A DNA stretch of 64,000 bases. Origin: Erwinia sp. E602. GTDB taxonomy: Bacteria > Pseudomonadota > Gammaproteobacteria > Enterobacterales > Enterobacteriaceae. A program made the position numbers and the translations under genes. The notes beneath the pieces were generated by a model, which saw only the letters and a list, made by a program, of their open reading frames with translations, was not told the DNA's origin and did no database searches. The DNA lies in contig NZ_CP046582.1 of assembly GCF_018141005.1 (NCBI RefSeq), positions 2,480,001-2,544,000 of the forward strand, in the 5' to 3' direction. Positions 49,308 to 59,289 of the stretch are shown piece after piece; the first letter of the stretch is position 1, and every line of letters begins with the position of its first letter.

Positions 49308-49934
49308 ATGATGAAATTTAACGCGATTGCGGCACTGGCCGCGCTGACGCTGACCGGCTGTTCCGTCGGCAAATATAATTACAGCAGCACGGCGATGGAA
49401 CGCGTCGATATGAGTTTTACCGGCATCCCGACGGTGCTCGGTATCGGCTCATTAGGTACCAGCATTCCCCTTACCCCCGAATACAGTCTGACCGCCGCCC
49501 ACGTGGCGCGTTTTGCGGTGCAGCGCGTCAAGGCGTACCACCCTTATTGCGACCTGGCGATCATCTACCACAAAAATGACCTGAAGACGCTGCCGAAATT
49601 CCGCAGCAGTGAGGTTGGCGAACCGGTGAAGATGTACGGTTACAGCTTTGTCTCAGCGATGCCGGTGGAGTCGTCAGGCGTCAACCTGGCGCTGACCGGC
49701 ATCCGCAACGGTTTTAACAAAAAGCCGTGCGCGGCGATGGCTTCTAACGCCGGCGTGGTGCAGGGTATGTCCGGCGGCGCGGTGTATAACGCGGATGATA
49801 CCATCAGCGGGGTGATCGTCGGCTATACCAGCAAGGTACGCCAGCGGCTGAAGCCCAACGAGCCGCTGAAGGACGTCTCGCTGTATATCCCTTATCAGGG
49901 CTTTAAAGAGTGGCTGGCGGCGTCAACCTCCTGA
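49308..49934 (+). CDS. Trypsin-like serine protease lipoprotein
   Basis: 208-residue predicted lipoprotein. The signal peptide ends in the lipobox LTGC (lipidated Cys18), so it is anchored in the periplasm or outer membrane. The rest is a trypsin-fold domain with a full triad: His65 in LTAAH, Asp82 in CDLAI, and Ser155 in GMSGGA (GxSGG). There is no PDZ domain, so it is not a DegP. The start at 49308 is chosen for the lipobox; a longer frame from 49233 would spoil the signal peptide. Substrate and family name unknown to me. It is not in the E. coli gene order. Confidence 0.75.
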   Translation: MMKFNAIAALAALTLTGCSVGKYNYSSTAMERVDMSFTGIPTVLGIGSLGTSIPLTPEYSLTAAHVARFAVQRVKAYHPYCDLAIIYHKNDLKTLPKFRSSEVGEPVKMYGYSFVSAMPVESSGVNLALTGIRNGFNKKPCAAMASNAGVVQGMSGGAVYNADDTISGVIVGYTSKVRQRLKPNEPLKDVSLYIPYQGFKEWLAASTS

Positions 49935-49966
49935 CGCCTGAATAAGAGACGGGCCACTGAACGGGA

Positions 49967-50587
49967 TCAGAGGAACGGCGCGGTGTCCCCCACCCCTTCA
50001 CGTACCACCTGCGGGCTGTCATCGGTCAGATCGATCACCGTGGTTGGCTGCTGGCCGAGATAGCCGCCGTGGATAATCAGATCCACCAGCTTGCCGATCT
50101 CATCCTGGATCGCTTCCGGATCGGACTCGGTAAAATCGTTGCCCGGCAGCATCAACGAGGTGGACATCATCGGCTCATCCAGCGCTTCCAGCAGCGCCAG
50201 CGCGATCGGGTTTGACGGCACGCGCAGGCCGATGGTTTTACGCTTGTCGTTCATCAGCCGGCGCGGTACTTCTTTGGTGGCCTTCAGAATAAAGGTGTAG
50301 TTGCCCGGCGTGTTGTTTTTGATTAAGCGGAACGCGCTGTTGCCAACCTGCGCATAGGTCGACAGCTCCGACAAATCGCGGCACATCAGCGTAAAGTTGT
50401 GGTTGCCGTCCAGCTGGCGGATGCGGCAGATGCGCTCCATCGCGCCTTTATCTTCCAGCTTACAGCCCAGCGCATAGCCGGAATCGGTCGGATAGACCAC
50501 CACGCCGCCCTTGTTCAGCAGCTCAATCGCCTGCTTAATGAGCCGCGGCTGCGGATTCTCGGGGTGAATATAGAAAAACTGACTCAT
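49967..50587 (-). CDS. yciO: Sua5/YciO/YrdC-family protein YciO
   Basis: 206 residues as in E. coli. It contains the YrdC-like dsRNA-binding fold (VVYPTDSGYALGC, KRKTIGLRVP, STSLMLPGND). Related to the threonylcarbamoyl-AMP synthase TsaC, but E. coli YciO is not the essential enzyme. Same strand as rnm, 32 nt apart. Confidence 0.95.
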   Translation of the reverse strand: MSQFFYIHPENPQPRLIKQAIELLNKGGVVVYPTDSGYALGCKLEDKGAMERICRIRQLDGNHNFTLMCRDLSELSTYAQVGNSAFRLIKNNTPGNYTFILKATKEVPRRLMNDKRKTIGLRVPSNPIALALLEALDEPMMSTSLMLPGNDFTESDPEAIQDEIGKLVDLIIHGGYLGQQPTTVIDLTDDSPQVVREGVGDTAPFL

Positions 50588-50619
50588 AAAAACCTCTCGT
50601 TTACCCGGTGCGGGTGAAC

Positions 50620-51495
50620 TTATTGCAGGATGTCAGGAAAACGTTGCCACACGGCCTCAACGCCGCCGGGCAGCCATAATTTTTTGCCCAGTTCGATCCA
50701 CGGGCAGGGCTGATGAAAATCAGATCCCTGGGACGCGGCCAGCCCGTAGTCACGGGCGTACTGCGCCAGCTGGGTGCGCTCGTTCGGTGCCTGCTGGCAC
50801 TGCGCCACCTCCATCGCCTCGCCGCCCTGTTCGGCAAAATGGGCCAGCAGCCGCTTCAGCCACTTGGCCGACAGCCCGTAGCGGGCCGGGTGCGCCAGCA
50901 CCGCACGGCCGCCGGATTGCTGAATCACATCAACGGCTTGTTTAATTGTACACCACTGTGGCGGCGCGTAGCCGGTTTTGCCCCGCGCCAGGTAATTTTT
51001 GAACACCTGTTGCATGTTGCTGGCCTTGCCCTGGGCGATCAGGAAACGGGCAAAGTGGCCGCGCCCAACCGCACCGCCGGCGGCCAGCGCCAGCGCGCCC
51101 TCCAGCGCACCGGGGATCAGCGCCTTCTCCAGCCGCTCCGCCATCAGCCGCGCACGCGCCAGCCGCCGTTCCGCCTGCTCAGCCAGAAACGCGGTCAGCG
51201 CCGGATGGACAATATCCACGCCGAGGCCGACGATATGGATCTCATGATTTTCCCACAGCGAGGAGATCTCCACCCCGGCAATCAGCTGCAGCGGCAGCTG
51301 GTGCCTGGCGATCGCCTCACGCGCCGGCCGAACGCCGTCGGTGCTGTCGTGATCGGTGATGGCCAGCACGGTAACGCGCTGCTCCACCGCGCGCAGCACC
51401 AGGGCTTCCGGGCTGAGCAGGCCGTCGGAGGCCTGGCTGTGGCTGTGCAGGTCAAACAGGGAATAGACTGAGGTTGAAGGACTGTCTGCGGTCAA
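50620..51495 (-). CDS. rnm: 5'-3' exoribonuclease/PHP phosphoesterase Rnm (YciV/TrpH)
   Basis: 291 residues (E. coli 293). PHP-domain metal site in DLHSHSQASDG (about 14-24) with further histidines in TDHDS and HPARYG. In E. coli it trims the 5' ends of 5S and other rRNAs and hydrolyses pAp. Divergent from the trp promoter, as in E. coli. Confidence 0.95.
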   Translation of the reverse strand: MTADSPSTSVYSLFDLHSHSQASDGLLSPEALVLRAVEQRVTVLAITDHDSTDGVRPAREAIARHQLPLQLIAGVEISSLWENHEIHIVGLGVDIVHPALTAFLAEQAERRLARARLMAERLEKALIPGALEGALALAAGGAVGRGHFARFLIAQGKASNMQQVFKNYLARGKTGYAPPQWCTIKQAVDVIQQSGGRAVLAHPARYGLSAKWLKRLLAHFAEQGGEAMEVAQCQQAPNERTQLAQYARDYGLAASQGSDFHQPCPWIELGKKLWLPGGVEAVWQRFPDILQ

Positions 51496-51563
51496 AACGA
51501 CTCCGGCGCTACATTAAAATTGGCTGCATAATACCGCCATTCCGTGCTAAGAGAAAAAGAGTA

Positions 51564-51602
51564 TTGACTTTTTTCCTGCGAACCAGTTAACTAGTACACA
51601 AG
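51564..51602 (+). promoter_or_regulatory. trp promoter and TrpR operator
   Basis: The -35 TTGACT (51564-51569), a 17-nt spacer and -10 TTAACT (51587-51592). The operator CGAACCAGTTAACTAGTACA (51579-51598) overlaps the -10 and differs from the E. coli TrpR operator by very few bases. Tryptophan-bound TrpR would block polymerase here. Confidence 0.95.
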
Positions 51603-51626
51603 TTCACAAACACAGGGGTCACGATC

Positions 51627-51677
51627 ATGTTCAACCTTATTCGCGTTAATACCGGTTGGTGGCACACTTCTCCCTGA
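51627..51677 (+). CDS. trpL: trp leader peptide
   Basis: 16-residue leader, MFNLIRVNTGWWHTSP, with tandem Trp codons at positions 11-12 (51657-51662). Ribosome stalling there at low tryptophan favours the antiterminator. The ATG sits 15 nt after CAGGGG. Confidence 0.95.
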   Translation: MFNLIRVNTGWWHTSP

Positions 51678-51678
51678 A

Positions 51679-51746
51679 CGGGCGGAGTTGTTCTGCACAG
51701 ATGAGTCGTGCAAACCCCAGGCCCGCTGAATGCGGGCTTTTTTTTG
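51679..51746 (+). terminator. trp attenuator
   Basis: The terminator hairpin GCCCGC-TGAAT-GCGGGC (51721-51737) is followed by a T-run to 51746. CGGGC at 51679-51683 can pair with GCCCG of the 5' arm to form the antiterminator. It is 23 nt upstream of trpE. Confidence 0.92.
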
Positions 51747-51768
51747 AGCAAAATATCGGGAACCTCTT

Positions 51769-53331
51769 ATGCAAAACGCCAGACCTGGAGTGAAGTTAAT
51801 CACCGGCAGCGCCCCGTACCGTGAAGATCCGGCGGCGGTGTTTCATCAGCTGTGCGGCGCTCGCAGCGAAACGCTGCTGCTGGAGTCGGCAGACGTCGAC
51901 AGCAAGCGCAACCTGAAGAGCCTGCTGATCGTCGACAGCGCGCTGCGCATTACCGCGCTGGATAAGACGGTGACCATTCAGGCGCTGTCGGAAAACGGCC
52001 GCGCGCTGCTGCCGCTGCTGGACGCCGCCCTGCCCGCTTCGGTGCAGAACAGCGTGCGCCCGGACGGCCGTGAGCTGCTGTTCCCGGTCAATACGGCGGT
52101 GCAGGATGAGGACGCTAATCTGAAGGCGCTGTCGGTGTTTGACGCGCTGCGCCTGCTGCCAACCCTGGTCAGCGCCCCGGAGGAAGAGCGCGAAGCGATG
52201 CTGCTCGGCGGCCTGTTTGCCTACGACCTGGTGGCCGGCTTTGAGACGCTGCCCGAGCTGCACAACCAGCAGCGCTGCCCCGATTACTGCTTCTACCTGG
52301 CCGAAACGCTGCTGGTGATCGACCACCAAACCCGCAGCGCCCGCCTGCAGGCCAGCCTGTTTACCCACTCGCCGGCCGAGTTCCTGCGTCTGCAGAGCCG
52401 CATTGAGCAGCTGCACAGCCAGATGATGCAGCCGGCACCTGCGCTGCCGGTGCAGCCGGTGGCGCAGATGACGCTGACGGTCAGCCAGAGCGATGAGGAT
52501 TACTGCCGGGTGGTGCGCGAGATGCAGCAGGCGATCCGCGTCGGCGAAATTTTCCAGGTGGTGCCGTCGCGCCGCTTCTCGCTGCCGTGCCCGTCGCCGC
52601 TGGCCGCCTATGAGACGCTGAAAAACAGCAACCCCAGCCCGTATATGTTCTTTATGCAGGATCGCGATTTCAGCCTGTTTGGTGCCTCGCCGGAGAGTTC
52701 GCTGAAGTATGACGCCAGCAGCCGCCAGATTGAGATCTACCCGATTGCCGGCACCCGCCCGCGCGGCCGCCATGCTGACGGTTCCCTGGATCGCGACCTC
52801 GACAGCCGCATTGAGCTGGAGATGCGCACCGACCATAAAGAGCTGGCCGAGCACCTGATGCTGGTCGACCTGGCGCGCAACGACCTGGCGCGCATCTGCG
52901 AGGCGGGCAGCCGCTACGTCGCCGACCTGACCAAAGTCGACCGTTACACCTTTGTGATGCACCTGGTTTCCCGCGTGGTCGGCCAGCTGCGCGGCGATAT
53001 CGACGTGCTGCACGCCTACCGCGCCTGCATGAATATGGGCACCCTGAGCGGCGCGCCGAAGGTACGGGCGATGCAGCTGATCGCCCGCGCAGAAGGCACC
53101 CGCCGCGGCAGCTACGGCGGCGCGGTGGGCTACTTCACCGCCAGCGGCGACCTCGATACCTGCATCGTCATCCGCTCCGCTTACGTGGAAGACGGCGTGG
53201 CCACCGTACAGGCCGGTGCCGGCGTGGTGCTTGACTCTGACCCGCAGGCCGAAGCCGACGAAAGCCGTAATAAAGCGCGCGCCGTGCTGCGCGCCATCGC
53301 CACCGCCCACCACTGCCAGGAGATTTTCTGA
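51769..53331 (+). CDS. trpE: Anthranilate synthase component I
   Basis: Chorismate plus glutamine to anthranilate, with TrpG. 520 residues, the E. coli length. Feedback-binding motif LLLESAD near the N-terminus; catalytic C-terminal domain includes [30 protein letters not shown] and [13 protein letters not shown]. Its TGA overlaps the trpG ATG by 1 nt. Confidence 0.98.
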   Translation: MQNARPGVKLITGSAPYREDPAAVFHQLCGARSETLLLESADVDSKRNLKSLLIVDSALRITALDKTVTIQALSENGRALLPLLDAALPASVQNSVRPDGRELLFPVNTAVQDEDANLKALSVFDALRLLPTLVSAPEEEREAMLLGGLFAYDLVAGFETLPELHNQQRCPDYCFYLAETLLVIDHQTRSARLQASLFTHSPAEFLRLQSRIEQLHSQMMQPAPALPVQPVAQMTLTVSQSDEDYCRVVREMQQAIRVGEIFQVVPSRRFSLPCPSPLAAYETLKNSNPSPYMFFMQDRDFSLFGASPESSLKYDASSRQIEIYPIAGTRPRGRHADGSLDRDLDSRIELEMRTDHKELAEHLMLVDLARNDLARICEAGSRYVADLTKVDRYTFVMHLVSRVVGQLRGDIDVLHAYRACMNMGTLSGAPKVRAMQLIARAEGTRRGSYGGAVGYFTASGDLDTCIVIRSAYVEDGVATVQAGAGVVLDSDPQAEADESRNKARAVLRAIATAHHCQEIF

Positions 53332-53909
53332 TGGCCGATATTCTGCTGCTCGATAACGTCGACTCCTTTACCTATAACCTCGTCGACCAGTTACGCACCT
53401 TTGGCCATAACGTGGTGATTTACCGTAACAGCGTCCCGGCGGACACCCTGATCGCCCGCCTGCAGGAGATGGAAAACCCGGTGCTGATGCTCTCCCCCGG
53501 CCCCGGTGCACCCTCTGAGGCGGGCTGCATGCCGGAGCTGCTGCAGCGCCTGCGCGGCCAGCTGCCGATTATCGGCATCTGCCTCGGTCACCAGGCCATT
53601 GTTGAAGCCTACGGCGGCCACGTCGGCCAGGCGGGCGAGATCCTGCACGGCAAAGCCTCCGCCATTCAGCACGACGGCGAAGGCATGTTTGCCGGCCTGA
53701 GCAACCCGCTGCCGGTGGCCCGCTACCACTCGCTGGTCGGCAGCAACCTGCCGGAAGGCCTGACGGTCAACGCCACCTTTAACGGCATGGTGATGGCGGT
53801 GCGCGACGACGCACGCCGGGTGTGCGGCTTCCAGTTCCACCCGGAATCCATTCTCACCTCCCAGGGGGCACGCCTGCTGGAACAAACCCTCGCCTGGGCG
53901 CTGGCGTAA
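53331..53909 (+). CDS. trpG: Anthranilate synthase component II, glutamine amidotransferase
   Basis: 192-residue free-standing amidotransferase that supplies ammonia to TrpE. The nucleophile is in GICLGHQAI (class I GATase triad with HPES near the end). In E. coli and Salmonella this domain is fused to TrpD; here it stops with TAA 14 nt before a separate trpD ATG. The unfused form is typical of Serratia, Yersinia and Erwinia relatives. Confidence 0.97.
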   Translation: MADILLLDNVDSFTYNLVDQLRTFGHNVVIYRNSVPADTLIARLQEMENPVLMLSPGPGAPSEAGCMPELLQRLRGQLPIIGICLGHQAIVEAYGGHVGQAGEILHGKASAIQHDGEGMFAGLSNPLPVARYHSLVGSNLPEGLTVNATFNGMVMAVRDDARRVCGFQFHPESILTSQGARLLEQTLAWALA

Positions 53910-53923
53910 TTACGGAGATATCA

Positions 53924-54922
53924 ATGAATAGCATTCTTGAACGACTTTACCAGGGTGAGACGCTGACGCAGGCCGAGAGCCACCAGCTGTTTGCAGCGAT
54001 TATTACCGGCCAGCTGGAACCCACCCAGCTTGCGGGCGCACTCATTGCCATGAAGCTGCGCGGTGAGAAGCCGGCGGAGATCGCCGGCGCGGCCAGCGCG
54101 CTGCTGGCGGATGCCAGACCCTTCCCGCGCCCGGACTATCCGTTTGCCGATATCGTCGGCACCGGCGGCGATGGCAGCAACAGCATTAATATCTCCACCG
54201 CCAGCGCCTTTGTGGCGGCGGCCTGCGGGCTGAAGGTGGCCAAACACGGCAACCGCAGCGTCTCCAGCAAGTCCGGCTCGTCCGATCTGCTGGCGGCCTT
54301 CGGCATCAGCCTCGACCTGCCCGCTGACCAGGCGCGCCAGGCGCTGGACGACCTTAACGTCTGCTTCCTGTTTGCGCCGCAGTACCACAGCGGTTTCCGC
54401 CATGCGATGCCGGTGCGCCAGCAGCTGAAAACCCGCACCATCTTTAACGTGCTCGGGCCGCTGATTAACCCGGCGCGGCCGCCGCTGGCGGTGATCGGCG
54501 TCTACAGCGCGGATCTGGTGCAGCCGATTGCCGAAACCCTCAGGGTGCTGGGCTATAAGCGCGCGGCGGTGGTGCACGGCGGCGGCATGGACGAAGTCGC
54601 GCTGCACAGCGTCACCCACGTAGCCGAACTGCGCGAAGGCGAGATCACCCGCTACCAGCTGACGCCGGACGATTTTGGCCTGAACAGCCACCCGCAGGAG
54701 GCGCTGGCCGGCGGCACGCCGGAAGAAAACCGTGACATTCTGACGCGTTTACTCCAGGGTAATGGCGAGCTGGCGCACGAAGAAGCCGTAGCGGCTAACG
54801 TCGCGCTGTTACTGAAGATTTTTGGCCACGAAGATCTGCGGCAGAACGCGCAGCAGGCGCTGGAAGTGATCCGCAGCGGCCGCGCTTATCAACACGTGAC
54901 CGCACTGGCGGCGAGAGGATAA
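53924..54922 (+). CDS. trpD: Anthranilate phosphoribosyltransferase
   Basis: 332 residues. Second step of the pathway. Glycine-rich PRPP site [15 protein letters not shown] and [15 protein letters not shown] are intact. The start at 53924 ([12 protein letters not shown]) has CGGAGAT upstream; longer frames begin inside trpG. The stop TAA overlaps the trpC ATG (TAATG). Confidence 0.97.
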   Translation: MNSILERLYQGETLTQAESHQLFAAIITGQLEPTQLAGALIAMKLRGEKPAEIAGAASALLADARPFPRPDYPFADIVGTGGDGSNSINISTASAFVAAACGLKVAKHGNRSVSSKSGSSDLLAAFGISLDLPADQARQALDDLNVCFLFAPQYHSGFRHAMPVRQQLKTRTIFNVLGPLINPARPPLAVIGVYSADLVQPIAETLRVLGYKRAAVVHGGGMDEVALHSVTHVAELREGEITRYQLTPDDFGLNSHPQEALAGGTPEENRDILTRLLQGNGELAHEEAVAANVALLLKIFGHEDLRQNAQQALEVIRSGRAYQHVTALAARG

Positions 54923-56289
54923 TGATGCAGCAGGAAACCGTACTGAATAATATCGTCCGCGATAAAGCTGACTGGCTGGCAGAGCGCCAGCAGCAGCAGC
55001 CGCTGGCGTCATTTAAGGATCAGATCGTCCCCGCCACGCGCAGTTTTTACGACGCGCTGCAGGGTGCCCGCACGGTGTTTATCCTCGAGTGCAAGAAAGC
55101 TTCGCCCTCGAAAGGATTAATCCGCAACGACTTCGACCCGGAGGCGATCGCCGGCGTCTACAAACATTACGCCTCGGCGATTTCGGTACTGACCGACGAA
55201 AAATATTTCCAGGGGAGCTTTGATTTTCTGCCGCTGGTCAGCGCGGCGGTCACCCAGCCGGTGCTGTGCAAAGACTTTATTATCGATCCCTATCAGATTT
55301 ACCTGGCACGCCACTACCAGGCGGACGCCATCCTGCTGATGCTGTCGGTGCTGAACGATGAGCAGTACCGCCAGCTGGCCGAGGTGGCGCACGGCCTGAA
55401 TATGGGCGTGCTGACCGAAGTGATCAGCGATGACGAGCTGGAGCGCGCCACCGCGCTGGGCGCGAAGGTGGTCGGCATCAACAACCGCGACCTGCGTGAC
55501 CTGTCGATCGACCTCGACCGCACCCGTCGCCTGGCACCAAAGGTGGCGCACGGCGTGACGGTGATCAGCGAGTCCGGCATCAGCAGCTATGCGCAGGTGC
55601 GCCAGCTCAGCCACTACGCCAACGGTTTCCTGATCGGCTCCGCACTGATGGGCGAGGACGATCTCAACGCCGCCGTGCGCCGGGTGATCCTCGGGGCCAA
55701 TAAGGTCTGCGGCCTGACCCGGGCGGAAGACGCCCGCAGCGCGCGGGAGAGCGGCGCAATTTATGGCGGGCTGATCTTCGCTGACGGCTCACCGCGCAGG
55801 GTGGACGTGGCGCAGGCGCAGCAGGTGATGGCCGGTGCAGCGCTGAAATACGTTGGCGTATTCCGCAACAACCCTTTAAGTGACGTTGTCACTACCGCGC
55901 GACAGCTAAGCCTGGCAGCGGTACAGCTGCACGGCGATGAAGACCGCGAATTTGTCAGCCAGCTGCGTGCTCAGCTGCCTGAAGAGGTGCAAATCTGGAA
56001 GGCGTTCAGCATTAGCGATCGCCTTCCCGACCGCGACTGGCCGTTTGTTGATCGCTACGTGTTTGATAACGGTAACGGCGGCAGCGGCAAGACCTTTGAC
56101 TGGTCGCTGCTGCAGGGGCAGAGCCTCGACAACGTGCTGCTGGCCGGTGGCCTGAGCGCGGACAACTGTGTTGAGGCCGCCCGCCTCGGCAGCAGCGGCC
56201 TGGACTTCAACTCCGGCGTGGAAAGCGCCCCGGGTATTAAAGACCCGGCAAAAGTCGCCGCCGTATTTGCCACGCTGAAAGCTTACTGA
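54922..56289 (+). CDS. trpCF: Indole-3-glycerol-phosphate synthase / PRA isomerase
   Basis: Bifunctional fusion, 455 residues: TrpC domain about 1-258 (FILECKKASPSKG, ISVLTDEKYFQGSF, CKDFII) and TrpF isomerase about 259-455 (KVCGLTRAED, AVQLHGDE, LAGGLSADN). The fusion is as in E. coli. The first ATG (MMQQ) overlaps trpD; the second ATG at 54925 is equally possible. Confidence 0.97.
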   Translation: MMQQETVLNNIVRDKADWLAERQQQQPLASFKDQIVPATRSFYDALQGARTVFILECKKASPSKGLIRNDFDPEAIAGVYKHYASAISVLTDEKYFQGSFDFLPLVSAAVTQPVLCKDFIIDPYQIYLARHYQADAILLMLSVLNDEQYRQLAEVAHGLNMGVLTEVISDDELERATALGAKVVGINNRDLRDLSIDLDRTRRLAPKVAHGVTVISESGISSYAQVRQLSHYANGFLIGSALMGEDDLNAAVRRVILGANKVCGLTRAEDARSARESGAIYGGLIFADGSPRRVDVAQAQQVMAGAALKYVGVFRNNPLSDVVTTARQLSLAAVQLHGDEDREFVSQLRAQLPEEVQIWKAFSISDRLPDRDWPFVDRYVFDNGNGGSGKTFDWSLLQGQSLDNVLLAGGLSADNCVEAARLGSSGLDFNSGVESAPGIKDPAKVAAVFATLKAY

Positions 56290-56337
56290 TTGCAGGCCGG
56301 GTGCTGCACCCGGCCCACCTATTGAAGAGAGACGGTC

Positions 56338-57528
56338 ATGACTAAGTTAAATCCCTATTTTGGTGAGTTCGGCGGCATGTACGTGCCGCAGATCCTGATG
56401 CCCGCGCTGCTGCAGCTGGAAGAGGCGTTTATCAGCGCCCAGAGCGACCCGGCCTTCCAGGCGGAATTTACCGACCTGCTGAAAAACTACGCCGGCCGCC
56501 CGACCGCGCTGACCCTGTGTAACAACCTGACCCGCGGCACCAAAACCCGCCTGTACCTGAAGCGTGAAGACCTGCTGCACGGCGGCGCACACAAAACCAA
56601 CCAGGTGCTGGGCCAGGCGCTGCTGGCGAAGCGGATGGGTAAAAAAGAGATTATTGCCGAGACCGGTGCCGGTCAGCACGGCGTGGCGTCGGCGCTGGCC
56701 AGCGCCCTGCTCGGCCTCAAGTGCCGCATCTATATGGGTGCCAAGGATATTGAACGCCAGTCGCCGAACGTGTTCCGCATGAAGCTGATGGGCGCCGAGG
56801 TGATCCCGGTGCACAGCGGCTCGTCGACGCTGAAAGACGCCTGTAACGAGGCGCTGCGTGACTGGTCCGGCAGCTACGACACCGCGCACTATATGCTCGG
56901 CACCGCCGCCGGCCCGCACCCGTTCCCGACCATCGTGCGCGAGTTCCAGCGGATGATCGGCGAAGAGACCAAAGCGCAGATCCTCGAAAAAGAGGGCCGA
57001 CTGCCGGATGCGGTGATCGCCTGCGTCGGCGGCGGTTCGAACGCCATCGGCATGTTTGCCGACTTTATTGATAACGAAAGCGTCGGGCTGATCGGCGTCG
57101 AGCCGGCCGGCCACGGCATCGAGTCCGGCGAGCACGGCGCGCCGCTGAAGCACGGCCGCGTCGGCATCTACTTCGGCATGAAAGCGCCGATGATGCAGAC
57201 CGAAGACGGCCAGATCGAAGAGTCTTACTCGATCTCCGCCGGGCTGGACTTCCCGTCGGTCGGGCCGCAGCACGCCCACCTGAACAGCATCGGCCGCGCC
57301 GAATATGTCTCAATTACCGATGACGAGGCGCTGGACGCGTTTAAAACCCTGTGCCGCAGCGAGGGGATTATTCCGGCGCTGGAGTCCTCCCACGCGCTGG
57401 CCCACGCGCTGAAGATGGCGCGTGAGAACCCGGAAAAAGAGCAGCTGCTGGTGGTCAACCTCTCCGGCCGCGGCGATAAAGATATTTTCACCGTGCACGA
57501 CATTTTCACCGCGAAGGGAGAGCTGTGA
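56338..57528 (+). CDS. trpB: Tryptophan synthase beta chain
   Basis: 396 residues (E. coli 397). PLP-dependent beta-replacement of serine with indole. The PLP lysine lies in [15 protein letters not shown], the phosphate loop in [12 protein letters not shown]. Starts with AGAGAGACGGTC 5' and overlaps trpA by 1 nt. Confidence 0.98.
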   Translation: MTKLNPYFGEFGGMYVPQILMPALLQLEEAFISAQSDPAFQAEFTDLLKNYAGRPTALTLCNNLTRGTKTRLYLKREDLLHGGAHKTNQVLGQALLAKRMGKKEIIAETGAGQHGVASALASALLGLKCRIYMGAKDIERQSPNVFRMKLMGAEVIPVHSGSSTLKDACNEALRDWSGSYDTAHYMLGTAAGPHPFPTIVREFQRMIGEETKAQILEKEGRLPDAVIACVGGGSNAIGMFADFIDNESVGLIGVEPAGHGIESGEHGAPLKHGRVGIYFGMKAPMMQTEDGQIEESYSISAGLDFPSVGPQHAHLNSIGRAEYVSITDDEALDAFKTLCRSEGIIPALESSHALAHALKMARENPEKEQLLVVNLSGRGDKDIFTVHDIFTAKGEL

Positions 57529-58334
57529 TGGAACGTTACGAACGCTGTTTTAAACGTCTGGCAGACCGCAACGAAGGTGCCTTTGTGCCCTTCGTCACCC
57601 TCGGCGACCCGACGCCCGAGCTGTCGCTGAAAATTATCGACGCGCTGGTGGCCGGCGGCGCCGACGCGCTGGAGCTGGGCATCCCCTTCTCCGATCCGCT
57701 GGCCGACGGCCCGACCATTCAGAACGCCGCGCTGCGCGCCTTCGCCGCAGGCACCACCCCGGCGGTCTGCTTTGAGATGCTGGCGGCCATCCGCCAGAAG
57801 TACCCGGAGATGCCGATCGGCCTGCTGATGTACGCCAACCTGGTGTTCTCCAACGGTATCGACAACTTTTACGCCCGCTGCCAGCAGGCCGGCGTTGACT
57901 CGGTGCTGATCGCCGACGTGCCGGTGGAAGAGTCGGCCCCGTTCCGCCAGGCGGCGCTGCGCCACAACGTGGCACCGATCTTTATCTGCCCGCCGAACGC
58001 CGATGACGATCTGCTGCGCGAGATCGCTTCGCACGGGCGCGGGTACACTTATCTGCTCTCCCGCGCCGGGGTAACCGGTTCAGAGACCCGCGCCAGCCTG
58101 CCGCTGAAGCACCTGGTGGATAAGCTGGCCGAGTATCACGCCGCGCCGCCGCTGCAGGGCTTTGGTATCTCGGAAGCGTCGCAGGTGGCGGAAGCCATCG
58201 CCGCCGGCGCGGCCGGGGCGATCTCCGGTTCGGCGATTGTGAAAATCATCGAGCAGCATCACCAGACGCCGGACGTGATGCTCAGCGAGCTGACGGCGTT
58301 TGTCAGTAGGCTGAAGGCCGGCACCCGCCATTAA
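57528..58334 (+). CDS. trpA: Tryptophan synthase alpha chain
   Basis: 268 residues, as in E. coli; start MERYERCF at 57528, within TGATG. Catalytic Glu and Asp are in [13 protein letters not shown]... [18 protein letters not shown]. Cleaves indoleglycerol phosphate and channels indole to TrpB. A GTG at 57525 is an alternative start with one extra residue. Confidence 0.98.
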   Translation: MERYERCFKRLADRNEGAFVPFVTLGDPTPELSLKIIDALVAGGADALELGIPFSDPLADGPTIQNAALRAFAAGTTPAVCFEMLAAIRQKYPEMPIGLLMYANLVFSNGIDNFYARCQQAGVDSVLIADVPVEESAPFRQAALRHNVAPIFICPPNADDDLLREIASHGRGYTYLLSRAGVTGSETRASLPLKHLVDKLAEYHAAPPLQGFGISEASQVAEAIAAGAAGAISGSAIVKIIEQHHQTPDVMLSELTAFVSRLKAGTRH

Positions 58335-58359
58335 CCGTGGGCCGGGCGCGAAAACAGAA

Positions 58360-58391
58360 AGAGGACGCTGGTGACAGCGTCCTCTTTTTTT
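58360..58391 (+). terminator. Intrinsic terminator of the trp operon
   Basis: AGAGGACGCTG-GTGA-CAGCGTCCTCT, 11-bp stem, then a T-run of at least six. Confidence 0.94.
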
Positions 58392-58526
58392 ATCTGCTTA
58401 ACTGATGGGTTTCGTGCCACAAAGCCAGGGTGAACCTTGCTCGCGGGGACGCACTGGCAGGTACACCGCGGCAGGTCAGGCTGGTCGGTCAGGCCGGACT
58501 GCGCATGCCGCTCACCTTCATTTGGC

Positions 58527-58934
58527 TTAACCGGCTAAATCCAGTCTGGCCATCTGCGCCGGGGTGGCGTCCAGCGGCGGCAAAATCTGCTCACAGTAGC
58601 CGCGCAGGTGCCCGAACAGCACCGGCCAGGTCGGTTTATCGATATTGTCGGCCATAAAGCCGGCGTCCAGGCGCGCCGCTTCAAACATGCCGTCCTGCAG
58701 GGCCTTGAGGGTGGTGTGCCCTGCCCCGAGGTTGCCCAGCCACAGCTTGCAGTAGCCGGAGAGATCGCGCAGCAGCGGGTTATCGAGACCGTCGTGCAGG
58801 TTGGGAAAATCTTCGGAGATCACCAGACGCATAAAGTCCGGTAACGGCTTTCCATTGCTGACAATTTGCACCGCATCGCGGTAAGTAACAGGAAAAGTAC
58901 TAAGCATATCGACGGGTTCCATGCTGTCATTCAT
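58527..58934 (-). CDS. Uncharacterised 135-residue protein
   Basis: Acidic cytosolic-looking protein without signal peptide or membrane segment. It has the sequence features FPVTYRDAVQI, LVISEDFPNLHDGL, LRDLSGYCKLWLGN, MFEAARLDAGFMAD and ends GHLRGYCEQILPPLDAT. I do not recognise the family. Start is uncertain: ATG complement 58932-58934, or the nearby downstream Met 5 codons later. It is alone between the trp terminator and an MFS gene, reading leftward. Confidence 0.55.
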   Translation of the reverse strand: MNDSMEPVDMLSTFPVTYRDAVQIVSNGKPLPDFMRLVISEDFPNLHDGLDNPLLRDLSGYCKLWLGNLGAGHTTLKALQDGMFEAARLDAGFMADNIDKPTWPVLFGHLRGYCEQILPPLDATPAQMARLDLAG

Positions 58935-59289
58935 TATGGTTATTGTTTTTATGCGGGGTCTTTATCGCCCCTGGCGAACAGATTTGTGTTCAACTTAACG
59001 CACAGACGATTTTGCCGGGTTGCCCGGTAGTTATCTTTAGATTTTGCCTATTGAAATTTTGCGATCAATCGTTGAAAACTGGAAAAAATCCACGTTAAAA
59101 TTAAGCCTTATATTACAGTCAATTATCTGTAGTGGCTTCGCGCAATGTTTAACACCAGCCGGTGGTTTTTGCATACACCGGTACTGCGATACCGCGCGTT
59201 GATCTCAGCCGAGATGCTCCATGTTGCTCTGCTGGCTCCATCAACGCAGGGTTTGAGCCCCTGTTCGCCGCCTGGGCTGTGTTGTGGGA
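58935..59289. other. Intergenic region with AT-rich promoter stretch
   Basis: About 355 bp. It is AT-rich (59030-59110) upstream of the 135-residue gene. No gene is supported; the right part lies at the 3' end of the MFS gene. Confidence 0.45.
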
